A stretch of 64,000 nt of DNA from Chlorogloeopsis sp. ULAP01 (GCF_030381805.1 NZ_JAUDRH010000007.1:1-64000); one strand, 5' to 3'. Shown: positions 23,627 through 32,325, numbered from the stretch's first letter. Notes: generated by a model not told the origin, from the letters alone. Program-made: numbers and translations.

Positions 23627-23815
23627 TTATTTGCACGATTGAGATTTTAATTTGAGCAAACTGTCAACGCAAATTTTACCGTATTTGAGTGCTTCTGCCT
23701 CTGTTGGAAAACAAAAAGGCTCACTGTACTGATTCCCTTCTGGATCTGTATAGTCAACAGCAATACCGCTCAATTCTTTAGTTGTAACTAAAACCCATTG
23801 CTTGTAATTAATCAT
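23627..23815 (-). CDS. 62-residue protein of unknown function behind a c-di-AMP riboswitch
   Basis: MINYKQWVLVTTKELSGIAV leads a small protein with a KYGKICVDSLLKL helical end; no membrane segment and no recognised domain. The frame is open back to 23893, but the ATG at 23815 is preferred because the upstream part has no protein character and overlaps the leader RNA. A c-di-AMP riboswitch lies about 130 bases upstream on the same strand, so the product is likely linked to potassium, osmotic or cell-wall control, the usual targets of this ligand. That link is inference; the protein itself gives no functional clue. Confidence 0.6.
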   Translation of the reverse strand: MINYKQWVLVTTKELSGIAVDYTDPEGNQYSEPFCFPTEAEALKYGKICVDSLLKLKSQSCK

Positions 23816-23894
23816 CCTAGCCTCTGTGTTTTTGTAGCGTTTGGCGAGGTGGGTTAATAAACAGACATCTGTCACTGCCAATATTAATAGCAAT

Positions 23895-23942
23895 GTCAGC
23901 TAGGAGACCGCAAGGACACTGAACTTAGAGTAAGCAAGTGTC
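23895..23942 (-). promoter_or_regulatory. Likely expression platform of the c-di-AMP riboswitch
   Basis: TAGCTGAC (minus strand, 23895-23902) is the exact complement of the conserved aptamer segment GTCAGCTA at 23972-23979, and a GACACT/AGTGTC hairpin (23915-23942) lies between. The leader can thus form structures that exclude the aptamer. There is no U-tract, so control may be translational. Confidence 0.5.
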
Positions 23943-23947
23943 AAAGG

Positions 23948-24064
23948 TGCTCCTTCCAATGCCGACGGAGTTAGCTGACGGACTAAGACTGGAAGGTGTC
24001 TCTCTCGCTTTGAGATTCGCCCCAAAAATTGGTTCCTCCGCTTCTGATCCAGGATTAAGGTTTT
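23948..24064 (-). ncRNA. Cyclic di-AMP riboswitch (ydaO/yuaA class)
   Basis: Read on the minus strand, the conserved ydaO landmarks occur in order: AATCC, GGAGGAACC, TTTTTGGGGCGAATCT, a variable GAGAGAGAC arm, ACCTTCC, CCGTCAGCTAACTCCG, GGCA and GGAAGGAG. The ACCTTCC/GGAAGG pairing of the class is preserved. This matches the published ydaO consensus closely enough to identify it by eye; exact ends are approximate. It precedes the small genes at 23627 and 23277. Confidence 0.9.
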
Positions 24065-24279
24065 TCAACTATAATGCTGGATTGAATTAGGCTATATTCC
24101 CACTTAAAATAACCATATACTGATACTTTGAAACAGTCAATCAATGGCTTCTTCTAGCTTGAACATAGGGACGCTGAAGCACTTAGGCTAGGGAATAAGC
24201 AAGAGAGGTTTTTATTAATTTGTTATTTAATTTAATTATATGAGTGTCTGTCTTGAAGCATTAGTATAAAATTCATCTA

Positions 24280-24698
24280 TTACCAAGCAATTGGCTATCT
24301 ATCCCAGAAAAATCCACCTGTTAGACTGCCATTTACAAGAGTTGCTAGCCAGACAATTGTGTCAACTGTCCTGCGCCAGAATAAACATTCACTATCCGCC
24401 GTAATTTTGTTTCTTCATTAAGGGAACCACTACCTGAGTCACATGCAATACACCGTAAACATTCGTCTCCATTGTTTCTCGCAGTGTATATATTTGAGCA
24501 TCGAAAACACTCCAAGCGATCGCTTTGCTCATCAATATATATACCTGCGTTATTCACCAATACATCTAACCGTCCAAATCACTGATTAATAAATTCAGTA
24601 AGAATTACTTGATATCCCTTTTTTGCCAATTGGCGAGAAGCTTCAAATCCTAAACCGCGATTTGCACCTGTTACTACTGCAATTTTTGGTGTTGTCAT
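24280..24698 (-). pseudogene. Decayed short-chain dehydrogenase/reductase
   Basis: The start MTTPKIAVVTGANRGLGFEA is a perfect SDR nucleotide-binding N-terminus (TGxxxGxG), and LDVLVNNAGIYID is the NNAG motif. In between, FINQ is followed by a stop. Past NNAG the reading moves to another frame (FDAQIYTLRETMETNVYGVL), then shifts again at RIVNVYSGAGQL. About 100 residues including the YxxxK catalytic region are missing, and the C-terminus DTIVWLATLVNGSLTGGFF appears directly, with one more stop before PIAW. At least two stops, two frameshifts and one deletion make it non-functional. The family normally reduces carbonyls with NAD(P)H. Confidence 0.9.
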
Positions 24699-24779
24699 GT
24701 TCGGATTCTCTGGTTTAGTAGTTTAGTAATCTTTATTTAGGTGCGTTAGGCTAAAGCCGTAACACACCCTACGATTTAA

Positions 24780-25175
24780 TTATTTAAGTGCGTAATCCTG
24801 GTTGTATTCTACGAGTTCAATTTCGTTACCATCAGGATCGTTGACATATATTCTGTATTTTGTTTCTGGTGCTGACATTGTGTAATATTCAATACCTGCA
24901 TCTTCAAGTGTTTTTTTCATTGCATCACCATCTTTAATAACAAAACCAACGTGGTTGATGCCGATATTTTCATAAGCAGTATGGACGCGTTCTTGCTCAA
25001 TCTCATCATTCAAGGCAAGATAAAATTGATTGTTACCTAAGTGCATCCAGTATCTGCCGTCAAATATACCATCAGCACGTACATCCCAATCAGGAAATAA
25101 AGTTTGGTAAAACTTCTTGCTGTCGTTAATATTTTTGCAACTAAGATTAATATGTTCAAAGCGAATAAAATTCAT
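24780..25175 (-). CDS. VOC (glyoxalase/bleomycin-resistance fold) family protein
   Basis: A 131-residue single-unit VOC protein: FEHINLSCKNINDSKKFYQT begins one beta-alpha-beta-beta-beta module and INHVGFVIKDGDAMKKTLED begins the second. Metal-ligand candidates are His9 (FEHINL), Glu/His in the second half (NHVGFV) and the C-terminal Glu (DPDGNEIELVEYN). Members include glyoxalase I, ring-cleaving dioxygenases and resistance proteins; the substrate here is unknown. It is intact, unlike the genes on both sides. Confidence 0.85.
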   Translation of the reverse strand: MNFIRFEHINLSCKNINDSKKFYQTLFPDWDVRADGIFDGRYWMHLGNNQFYLALNDEIEQERVHTAYENIGINHVGFVIKDGDAMKKTLEDAGIEYYTMSAPETKYRIYVNDPDGNEIELVEYNQDYALK

Positions 25176-25199
25176 ATCTACTCCTTATTTTAAAAATAG

Positions 25200-25264
25200 A
25201 GAATGGCTAATGGTTAATGGCTAATAGCTAATTGCCATTAACTATTAACGACTAACAACTAACT
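25200..25264. repeat. TAATGGC/TTAACTA-type degenerate heptamer tract
   Basis: Runs of TAATGGT, TAATGGC, TAATAGC and then AACTATT, AACGACT, AACAACT form imperfect 7-base periodicity between two genes. Confidence 0.55.
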
Positions 25265-25266
25265 TA

Positions 25267-26040
25267 TTACCCTAGCGAGACATCCAGAAACATCATGACT
25301 ACAAAGCCCAACATCACACCAATAGTTCCTTCTTTTTCTAATCCTTTGCGATGAGATTCGGGGATGATTTCATCACTAATGACAAATAACATTGCTCCTG
25401 CTGCAAATGCCATCGCCCAAGGCAAAATAAAGTTAGCAATACTTACTACTCCCGCACCAATCAAACCGCCAATTGGTTCAACTAATCCTGTCAGCAGGGA
25501 AATCTACAACGCATAAGCTGCTGAATATTGCTCGCTCACTAAAGATAGTGCTACTACTAAACCTTCTGGTATATTTTGCAAGCCTATACCTAAAGCGACA
25601 GGAATTCCGTCGGTAATATTGTTGTTACCAAAATTTACTCCCACAGCTAATCCTTCCGGAAAGTTGTGAATAGTAATTGCGGCAATAAATAGCCAAATTC
25701 GCTTTAGGTTTTTACCACGGTGATTTTCTTTCCCCTTGAAAAAATGTTCGTGGGGTAATAGGCGATGTACTATTTGCAAAAATACCCCACCCAAAAGCAT
25801 ACCAGCAACAATAATTAAAGCAGCAATAGGTTTTGATGTTCCTTGAGCAATTGCTGCCTCAGTTCCCGGTACAATCAATGAGAACGATGTCGCTGCTAAC
25901 ATCACTCCCCCACCAAACCCCAGCATTATTCCTTGCACTCGCTGCGTGAGATTAATTGGTAGCAAAATTGGCAAAGCACCAACTACTGTGGCAAGTCCTG
26001 CACCTAAACTAGCGATCGCACCGATAACAAGGCTTTCCAT
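25267..26040 (-). pseudogene. ZIP-family metal transporter interrupted by an amber codon
   Basis: Read through, the frame encodes a 257-residue ZIP (ZupT/GufA-like) importer. The N-terminal part has METAL-helix motifs AAITIHNFPEGLAVG and GIGLQNIPEGLVVAL, the paired HNxPEG/QNxPEG signatures of zinc/iron ZIPs, and the distal part continues ISLLTGLVEPIGGLIGAGVV and AMAFAAGAMLFVISDEIIPE. At 25504-25506 the codon is TAG where ZIP homologues have Trp (YAL-W-ISLL, TGG). Frame and both flanks are intact, so it is one G-to-A change. The allele may be a recent null, a sequencing error or a rarely suppressed stop. If functional it would import zinc, relevant to the Zur block about 10 kb away. Confidence 0.88.
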
Positions 26041-26337
26041 ATCTAGGGTTTTTATCCAAATCTATATATATTAAATCATAGTCGTTATGAGTTTGTATTG
26101 CAAGCATTAGCAAAAAATTGCAGAGGATATTTCCTACCTGCGATGTGATAATTGGGGTTTTGAGTAGTTGAGACTCTCACCTTCAAGGCTTCTTCACCTT
26201 CTGCCCTCTGACTTGAAAGTCACCTCACCCCCTGCCCCTCTCCTTGCTAAAAAGAGGGGTGTCCGACAGGACGGGGTGAGGTTTTTCATGCAAGGCTTGT
26301 GAAACTTGTTTGATTGGGACTGCCTTCTACTTAGTTT
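26041..26337. other. Intergenic region with terminator-like repeat
   Basis: Almost 300 bases between two minus-strand genes. The right half is the CCTCACCCC/GGGGTGAGG element at 26223-26287. Nothing else is recognisable. Confidence 0.5.
26223..26287 (+). repeat. CCTCACCCC...GGGGTGAGG hairpin repeat followed by T-run
   Basis: Perfect 9-base arms (26223-26231 and 26273-26281) enclose a CCCCTCTCC/AGAGGGG inner stem and end in TTTTT. No plus-strand gene precedes it, so it is more likely a dispersed element than a dedicated terminator. Confidence 0.6.
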
Positions 26338-28155
26338 TTAAGGTTCTGGTTTCTTATACTTTCCTGGATACTTCTTGTGAAAATACTCTTCCATTACTTT
26401 TAACGCCATTGGTCCGGCAACGCTACCACCACCACCACCAGAATGTTCTGCAAACGCTACAACCAAAATTTCGGGATTATCGGCGGGAGCATAACCTCCA
26501 AACCAAGCATGATTGGCTTTGATCCCATTACGTTTCCATGCTTCAGCTGTTCCGGTTTTGCCTGCTACAGGAGGAAGTGATGGCACATTTAAAGCTCTAC
26601 CTGTGCCTTCTGAGACCACTTTCCGCAATCCTTCGCGGAGAATTTTGGCGGTTGATGGTTTCATATCAATCGGCTCGCGCCATGATTTTGCTTGTTCATT
26701 ATCTTTAAGTAAATGCGGTTGAACTCGGTAGCCACCATTAGCAGGTACAGCAAACATAACCGCGACTTGCAGTGGTGTAGTTAGTAGTGCTCCTTGACCG
26801 ATTGACATATTTACTGAATCGCCAACAGTCCAAGGTATTTTCCACGCTTTTCGCTTCCATGCTTCATCTGGAACAAAACCTTTTGATTCTTCTGAAGCGA
26901 ATTCAAACCCAGTTTTCTTGCCGAAACCATACTTACGAGTCCAATTGATTAAAGTGGAACCACCTACTCTCGCACCGACTTGGTAGAAAAAAGTATCACT
27001 ACTCATGGCGATCGCCCGTGCAAATCCTAACGCACCAAATCCGGCGTGATTCCACTCATTAAAACGATAACCTCCAAAGCTAAGGGAACCGTAGGTTTGT
27101 AGTACTGTCTGCGGCGAAAATTTCCCCGACTCTAGTCCGGCTGTAGTAGTAACAATTTTGAAAGTACTAGCTGGAGGATAGGCTTGCAGAGCGCGATTGA
27201 GTAACGGGTGATCTGCACCTAATAGAATTTGTTGCAATTCTTTCTGAGAAGCTCTTTGCTTTGAGAAAACATTAGGGTCAAATGTGGGGTGAGATACCAT
27301 CGCTAAAATTGCCCCATTCTGCGGATTCATGGCAATAATTGTACCGTTGCGCTGCGCGAGAGCTTTTTCGGCAGCCATTTGCACATTCCAATCTATGGTC
27401 AAGCGGATATCATCACCGGGTTGTGCCTGTTTCTCTCCCAAAATTCGCAGTGGACGACCATTACTATCAACTTCTACCTGCTGACCACCCCATTCACCCC
27501 GTAGCACATTTTCAAATGCCTTTTCAATTCCCATCTGACCGATGACATCTCCAAGGCGGTAGCCTTTGTCTTTTTTCTCTTTTAACTGTTCGGCTGTTAG
27601 TTCGCGCGTATAACCAAGGACATGAGCAAATTCCTTCCCGTGTGGATAGTAACGAACAGCTTCCGTATGTACTTCCACATCGTCAAGTTCATTTTCATAT
27701 TCCTTTAAAGCGGTAATTTCTTCTAGCTCCAAGTCGCGCTTAATTCGCACAAGACTAGAAGCGTTTGGGCCTGCCTCTTTTAGCTTATTTTCAATTTCTT
27801 CTAGAGACATACCCAGAATTTGAGATAAGCGTATACTTATTTGCGACCAAGATTGTTTCTTATGAGCCATTGGCCACAAATATACGGAATGAGGATAGCG
27901 AGTCGTTGCTAAGAGTTTACCATTGCGGTCAAAAACGTTACCTCGTTCTGGTTGCTTGAGCAACAGCCGAATTCGGTTCGACTCTGCTTGTTGTCGATGG
28001 GTTGAGCCTTGGATAATTTGCAAATATACTAAACGTCCCAGAATACCGCTTGTCAAAAGTAGGGTAAATAAAATTAAAAATACAGATTGTGAATTTCGTC
28101 CAACGGTACGCTTTTCTTTGGAATTGCTAAGTAGAGGAATTTGTAATGATGGCAT
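26338..28155 (-). CDS. mrdA: Penicillin-binding protein 2 (peptidoglycan transpeptidase)
   Basis: A 605-residue class B PBP that cross-links peptidoglycan during elongation, anchored in the plasma membrane by one N-terminal helix (FLILFTLLLTSGILGRLVYL). The PBP dimerisation domain (ERGNVFDRNGKLLATTRYPH) precedes the transpeptidase with the active-site S-x-x-K (PPASTFKIV), the SxN-equivalent SSDTF and K-T-G (AGKTGTAEAW). The length fits PBP2. There are no rod or mre genes beside it. A remnant of a second PBP2-like coding stretch lies in the intergenic region upstream. Confidence 0.93.
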   Translation of the reverse strand: MPSLQIPLLSNSKEKRTVGRNSQSVFLILFTLLLTSGILGRLVYLQIIQGSTHRQQAESNRIRLLLKQPERGNVFDRNGKLLATTRYPHSVYLWPMAHKKQSWSQISIRLSQILGMSLEEIENKLKEAGPNASSLVRIKRDLELEEITALKEYENELDDVEVHTEAVRYYPHGKEFAHVLGYTRELTAEQLKEKKDKGYRLGDVIGQMGIEKAFENVLRGEWGGQQVEVDSNGRPLRILGEKQAQPGDDIRLTIDWNVQMAAEKALAQRNGTIIAMNPQNGAILAMVSHPTFDPNVFSKQRASQKELQQILLGADHPLLNRALQAYPPASTFKIVTTTAGLESGKFSPQTVLQTYGSLSFGGYRFNEWNHAGFGALGFARAIAMSSDTFFYQVGARVGGSTLINWTRKYGFGKKTGFEFASEESKGFVPDEAWKRKAWKIPWTVGDSVNMSIGQGALLTTPLQVAVMFAVPANGGYRVQPHLLKDNEQAKSWREPIDMKPSTAKILREGLRKVVSEGTGRALNVPSLPPVAGKTGTAEAWKRNGIKANHAWFGGYAPADNPEILVVAFAEHSGGGGGSVAGPMALKVMEEYFHKKYPGKYKKPEP

Positions 28156-28419
28156 ACAACAAATAATTATTTAAAGTATTGACACAATTATGTATACTAA
28201 GATACTAGTTAGGTAACTGTATGAAGCAAAAAACTCAGTTAGTGCAGAGCTACGAACTTACTTGTGGTATATGATAAACCTAGTTTTAGGTAAGTAGCCA
28301 AGCCAATCAACTATATTAATTTTTTTGGTTACGGAAAATTAGACTGCTTGTTTAACAGGCTTGTTAGCCTTCTTCACCTAGTTAGTTATTTTCACCTCAC
28401 GTAAATTATCAGAGGTTAT

Positions 28420-28451
28420 AGATCCCCGACTTTTTAAAAAATTGGGGATCT
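28420..28451. repeat. AGATCCCC/GGGGATCT palindrome
   Basis: Perfect 8-base arms with an AT-rich 16-base centre; a common cyanobacterial intergenic hairpin wording. Confidence 0.65.
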
Positions 28452-28474
28452 GAACACCTGCGAAACTCAGATCT

Positions 28475-28540
28475 ACATCCATAGCTTTGTCATATGCCTT
28501 TTCGACACCCATCCGACCGATGATATGTCTTGGTGAGAAC
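28475..28540 (-). pseudogene. Fragment of a PBP2-like gene
   Basis: Minus-strand translation gives HIIGRMGVEKAYDKAMDVD, aligning to GDVIGQMGIEKAFENVLRG of the intact PBP2 gene next door. Only about 20 codons survive. Confidence 0.6.
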
Positions 28541-28874
28541 AGTTATTTTAGTGATTTTGCTTAAATTGCTTGTATCATTTTTATCTTACTATTGAGATGA
28601 TTTTCATAAAAATATAAGACAAAAGATAATTTGGATACTATGATTACCTGTATACAATTACGCTCATTTGGTGCATAAGGTGCATAAATTGAAAGCTAAA
28701 AACCTACGAAAGTATATGTCTAATAAATAATGTTGTCTTACCAGATAAAATGTACCCAAGTCTGGTGTGTAGTCTGCTTAACAAACTACATTTTTTGTAA
28801 CAATACGTAAAACTATATAGTTTTCTTCATTTAGGACTATGGCCTCTAGCTTGACGCAAAATCAGGGGGAAGTA

Positions 28875-29966
28875 ATGAGTTTTGACACCCTTGATGTAGA
28901 ACTGCGTAACGTTTTTAAGTTTTTTAATCAAGAGCCAGCCGTACACGGAATAGACTTGGATGTTAGACAAGGAGAATTTTTCAGTATCCTTGGCCCGTCC
29001 GGTTGTGGTAAGACTACCACACTGCGTTTAATCGGTGGATTTGAAAGGGCTGATGCTGGTAAAGTTTTGATCCAAGGTCAGTCCATGACTAACGTTCCTC
29101 CTTACCGCCGACCAGTTAATACTGTATTTCAAAGTTACGCGCTGTTTAACCACTTAAATGTATGGGATAATATCGCTTTTGGATTGCGGTTAAAAAAAAT
29201 ACGTAAAGCTGAAATCGAAAGCAGAGTTAAAGAAGCTTTAAAACTGGTGAAAATGGAAGGCTTGCGATCGCGCTTACCGTGTCAGCTTTCTGGTGGGCAA
29301 CAGCAGCGAGTGGCATTGGCGCGGGCGTTAGTCAATCGTCCTGCTGTCTTGCTGTTAGATGAACCTTTGGGAGCCTTAGATCTAAAGCTGCGTAAAGAAA
29401 TGCAGGTAGAACTATCAAATCTACACAAAGAACTGGGTGTAACTTTTATTATGGTTACTCACGATCAAGAGGAAGCTCTATCATTGAGCGATCGCATTGC
29501 CGTCATGAATCATGGCAAAATTGAGCAAATTGGCACACCCAGCGAGATTTACGAAAAACCTCAAACAGCTTTTGTTGCTGATTTTATCGGCGATACAAAT
29601 TTATTTGAGGGTGAAGTTATAGAAGTATACCCTTCTCACATTCAAGTTTTAACCAAAACAGGACTTAAAATTACCGTTTCTCGCGCTACTGATACACCTG
29701 TTGAATTATCACAAACAGTGGCAGTCAGCGTTCGTCCAGAAAAAATTCAGCTTACACTTTATAGACCAAGTACACAGAATAACTGCTTTGAAGGACGACT
29801 TATTAATGTTATGTATTTAGGAACCCATATTAACTATGTGGTCGAAATGAAAAAAGGTGTGCGTATTACCGTGATGCAGCCTAATACTTTTGGCTCTCTA
29901 CCAGATTCTGATACACCTATTTATGCTTGGTGGAATGAAACAGATTGTTTAGCTATTAGTCCCTAA
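28875..29966 (+). CDS. potA: Polyamine-type ABC transporter ATPase
   Basis: A 363-residue ATPase: Walker A LGPSGCGKTTTLR, Q-loop VFQSYALFNHL, signature QLSGGQQQRVALARALV, Walker B AVLLLDEPLGALD and switch VTHDQEEAL, followed by a TOBE regulatory tail (AVSVRPEKIQLTLY). The order with the next two genes (binding protein, permease) matches spermidine/putrescine importers. Start 28875 follows GGGGGAAG; an ATG at 28839 is also possible and adds 12 residues. A 6-base gap separates it from the next gene, so they form an operon. Confidence 0.88.
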   Translation: MSFDTLDVELRNVFKFFNQEPAVHGIDLDVRQGEFFSILGPSGCGKTTTLRLIGGFERADAGKVLIQGQSMTNVPPYRRPVNTVFQSYALFNHLNVWDNIAFGLRLKKIRKAEIESRVKEALKLVKMEGLRSRLPCQLSGGQQQRVALARALVNRPAVLLLDEPLGALDLKLRKEMQVELSNLHKELGVTFIMVTHDQEEALSLSDRIAVMNHGKIEQIGTPSEIYEKPQTAFVADFIGDTNLFEGEVIEVYPSHIQVLTKTGLKITVSRATDTPVELSQTVAVSVRPEKIQLTLYRPSTQNNCFEGRLINVMYLGTHINYVVEMKKGVRITVMQPNTFGSLPDSDTPIYAWWNETDCLAISP

Positions 29967-29972
29967 AGTTAA

Positions 29973-31058
29973 ATGACTAACAGACGGCAATTTTTACAAG
30001 TTACAGCAGCACTTTCTGGCTTATCTTTAGCAGGCTGTGGTTGGAGACTTGCTGATGTGCGAGCTTCTTCTACTAATAGAGGTTCACGGGATCAACTTGA
30101 TATTTATACTTGGACACAATATACAAACCAAGAATTATTAAAAACTTTTACCACTCAAACTGGGATTAAAATAATTGCAGATTTATATGATTCCAATGAA
30201 GTGATGTTGGCTAAACTCCAAGCTGGAGGTGGAGGCTCTTACAGCGTGGTTTATCCATCTGACTATATGGTGCAGAAAATGGTGGAAAAGGAATTATTGA
30301 CACAACTAAATCATCAACTCTTAACTGGTTTAGATAATTTATTTCCTCAATTTCAAAATCCTACATATGATGCAAGCAACCAATACAGTATTCCATATAG
30401 TTGGGGAACAACGGGTTTAATTTATAATTCTGAAATTATTAAAACACCACCACAAGATTGGGACTATCTTTGGCAAAATAAAGAGCTACTCAATAAACGC
30501 ATAACTTTACTCAATGATGTGAGGGAAGTGATGGGTGCGGTATTGCGAATGTTGGGCTATTCTTATAATTCAAAAAATGAAAATGAAATTAGACAGGCTT
30601 ATGAAAAGTTGAAGGAACTAAAACCGATAATTAGTGCCTTTGATACTGATGCTTGGCGTAATAAAATTGTAGCAGGTGATTTAAGTATTGCAATGTGTTA
30701 TTCCTTAGATGGTGTGAACATAAGTCAAGAAAACCCAAAGTTAAAGTATGTGCTTCCCAAAAGTGGTTCTTCTCTATGGACTGATACAATAGCTATTCTT
30801 AAAACAGCACCTAATCCTGATGGTGCTTATACTTGGTTAAACTTTATGTTACAACCAGAAATTGCAGCAAAAACTAGCCAGCTCCTTACAGTTGCTACTC
30901 CCAATCGTGCTGCTTTTGAGCTATTACCCCAAAAAATTCAAACAAATACTGACATTTTCCCTTCAGAAGATTTGTTAGAAAAATGCGAACGTATTACTCC
31001 TTTGGGGCAAATTGAAGAAGTTTATGATCGCTATTGGACGGAATTAACCAGTAGCTAG
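29973..31058 (+). CDS. potD: Polyamine-type ABC transporter substrate-binding protein
   Basis: A 361-residue exported protein. The N-terminus has twin arginines (TNRRQFLQVTA) and a lipobox-like LSLAGC, so it may be a Tat-exported lipoprotein. The mature part is PotD/PotF-like: LDIYTWTQYTNQELLKTF, SYSVVYPSDYMVQKMVEKEL, IPYSWGTTGLIYNS and DGAYTWLNFMLQPEIAAKTS. It should bind spermidine or putrescine in the periplasm and pass it to the permease encoded 124 bases downstream. Confidence 0.87.
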   Translation: MTNRRQFLQVTAALSGLSLAGCGWRLADVRASSTNRGSRDQLDIYTWTQYTNQELLKTFTTQTGIKIIADLYDSNEVMLAKLQAGGGGSYSVVYPSDYMVQKMVEKELLTQLNHQLLTGLDNLFPQFQNPTYDASNQYSIPYSWGTTGLIYNSEIIKTPPQDWDYLWQNKELLNKRITLLNDVREVMGAVLRMLGYSYNSKNENEIRQAYEKLKELKPIISAFDTDAWRNKIVAGDLSIAMCYSLDGVNISQENPKLKYVLPKSGSSLWTDTIAILKTAPNPDGAYTWLNFMLQPEIAAKTSQLLTVATPNRAAFELLPQKIQTNTDIFPSEDLLEKCERITPLGQIEEVYDRYWTELTSS

Positions 31059-31119
31059 CTGTCTTGAGAATAGGGGTTAGAGACTAGGGGCTAGGAAGAG
31101 ACACGGAGACACGGGGACA

Positions 31120-31168
31120 ACTAACTACTAACCACTAACCACTAACCACTAACTACTAACCACTAACT
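31120..31168. repeat. Seven tandem ACTAACY heptamers
   Basis: Seven consecutive units of ACTAACC or ACTAACT lie between potD and potB. Confidence 0.9.
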
Positions 31169-31184
31169 ATTTGTAATTTAATTG

Positions 31185-32081
31185 ATGCAAATGGATTCTA
31201 ACAGCGAAATTACCACAGTCCCAAGATGGCGGCATTCTCCGTTCGGCTGGTTGCAACCCCTGATATTACTAGCTCCGGCAGGAATTTGGTTGTTACTGCT
31301 GTTGGTACTGCCAACGCTGCTAATTATTGAGTTAAGTTTAGTACCTGGAATTCGACCGGGAGATTTGGTAATTCCCAGTGGATTTGATAACTATATCCGG
31401 ATTTTAGATCCCTTGTACCTGCGCGTTATTGGGCGATCGCTATTTTTTGCTGTCGGTACTACAATAATTTGTTTGATTTTAGGTTTTCCTGTTGCCTATT
31501 GGATTGCTCAGATGGCACCAAGGCGCTGGCGGAATTTACTCCTGATTGGTTTTGTTTTGCCCTTGTGGACTTCTTCGTTGCTGCGCTCCTATGCTTGGAT
31601 TACGATTCTGCGTCCTACAGGTTTACTCAACACTGTTTTAACTAGTTTGGGGTTGCCAGCCTTGGATTTACTCAACAGCAGCCCGGCTGTCTTAATTGGT
31701 ATGAGCTACAGCTTGCTGCCTTACATGGTTTTGATTTTATACGCCTCCCTAGAAAAACTAGATCAACGTTTGCTAGAAGCAGCAGCAGATTTGGGTGCAA
31801 ATCCCACCAAAGCTTTTTGGAAAGTCACCGTACCTCAAACCTTCACTGGCATTGCTGCCGGTTCTTTTCTGGTTTTTATTACTGGCTTGGGAGATTTTAT
31901 TAATCCAGAATTACTCGGTGGTGCTTCTAGTATGACAGTAGCACGGTTGGTTTATAACCAATTTCTTGGAGCTACCCAAAATTGGGGATTTGGTTCTGCT
32001 TTGAGTACGATATTGATTTTGGCGGTTAGTATTGCGATCGCTTTATTAATTAAATTCGGTGATGCAACACCAAAAAGGTAA
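31185..32081 (+). CDS. potB: Polyamine-type ABC transporter permease
   Basis: A 298-residue inner-membrane protein with about six helices and the ABC permease coupling motif EAAADLGANPTKAFWKVTVP. The N-terminal half (LLLVLPTLLIIELSLVPG) and layout fit PotB. Start is the ATG at 31185; a TTG three bases earlier is unlikely. A PotC partner, normally the next gene, is not in the window: the following 240 bases are repeats and the next gene is on the other strand. Either PotC is elsewhere or the permease is a homodimer. Confidence 0.87.
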   Translation: MQMDSNSEITTVPRWRHSPFGWLQPLILLAPAGIWLLLLLVLPTLLIIELSLVPGIRPGDLVIPSGFDNYIRILDPLYLRVIGRSLFFAVGTTIICLILGFPVAYWIAQMAPRRWRNLLLIGFVLPLWTSSLLRSYAWITILRPTGLLNTVLTSLGLPALDLLNSSPAVLIGMSYSLLPYMVLILYASLEKLDQRLLEAAADLGANPTKAFWKVTVPQTFTGIAAGSFLVFITGLGDFINPELLGGASSMTVARLVYNQFLGATQNWGFGSALSTILILAVSIAIALLIKFGDATPKR

Positions 32082-32159
32082 TATATAGTCATTAGTTATC
32101 AGTCATTGCTCATTAGCTTAGTGTCCGTCTGGGATTGTAAATCCCAGCCTCATAGCGAA

Positions 32160-32177
32160 AGTCCATTCAAATGGACT
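32160..32177. repeat. AGTCCATTCAAATGGACT palindrome
   Basis: A perfect hairpin in a 240-base gap, related to AGTCCGTTGAAACGGACT at 46619. Both are followed by TA-rich sequence with further AGTCC or TAGCT words, suggesting a dispersed repeat family. Confidence 0.7.
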
Positions 32178-32325
32178 GCATAGAAAACAGGAAATATCTA
32201 GTCCCTTTTAGAGGACTTTAGCTATTAGACAATGGTTTGTAACCTTGGCAGGATTTGTTTATACACGATAGCCTTCTATCGGGGGCATTCCCAAGGCACT
32301 GCACGGCAGTCGCTACAATACGTTT

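Larger units (their letters stand above)
28156..28838. other. AT-rich intergenic region with a PBP2 remnant and a hairpin repeat
   Basis: A 680-base gap between divergent genes. It contains the GATCCCC palindrome (28420-28451) and the short PBP2-like fragment (28470-28540). The remainder is AT-rich and without protein-like frames. Confidence 0.6.

Noticed and set aside
24345..24560. A 71-residue frame as a separate gene
   Set aside because: It is a piece of the broken SDR gene, mixing two frames of the original.
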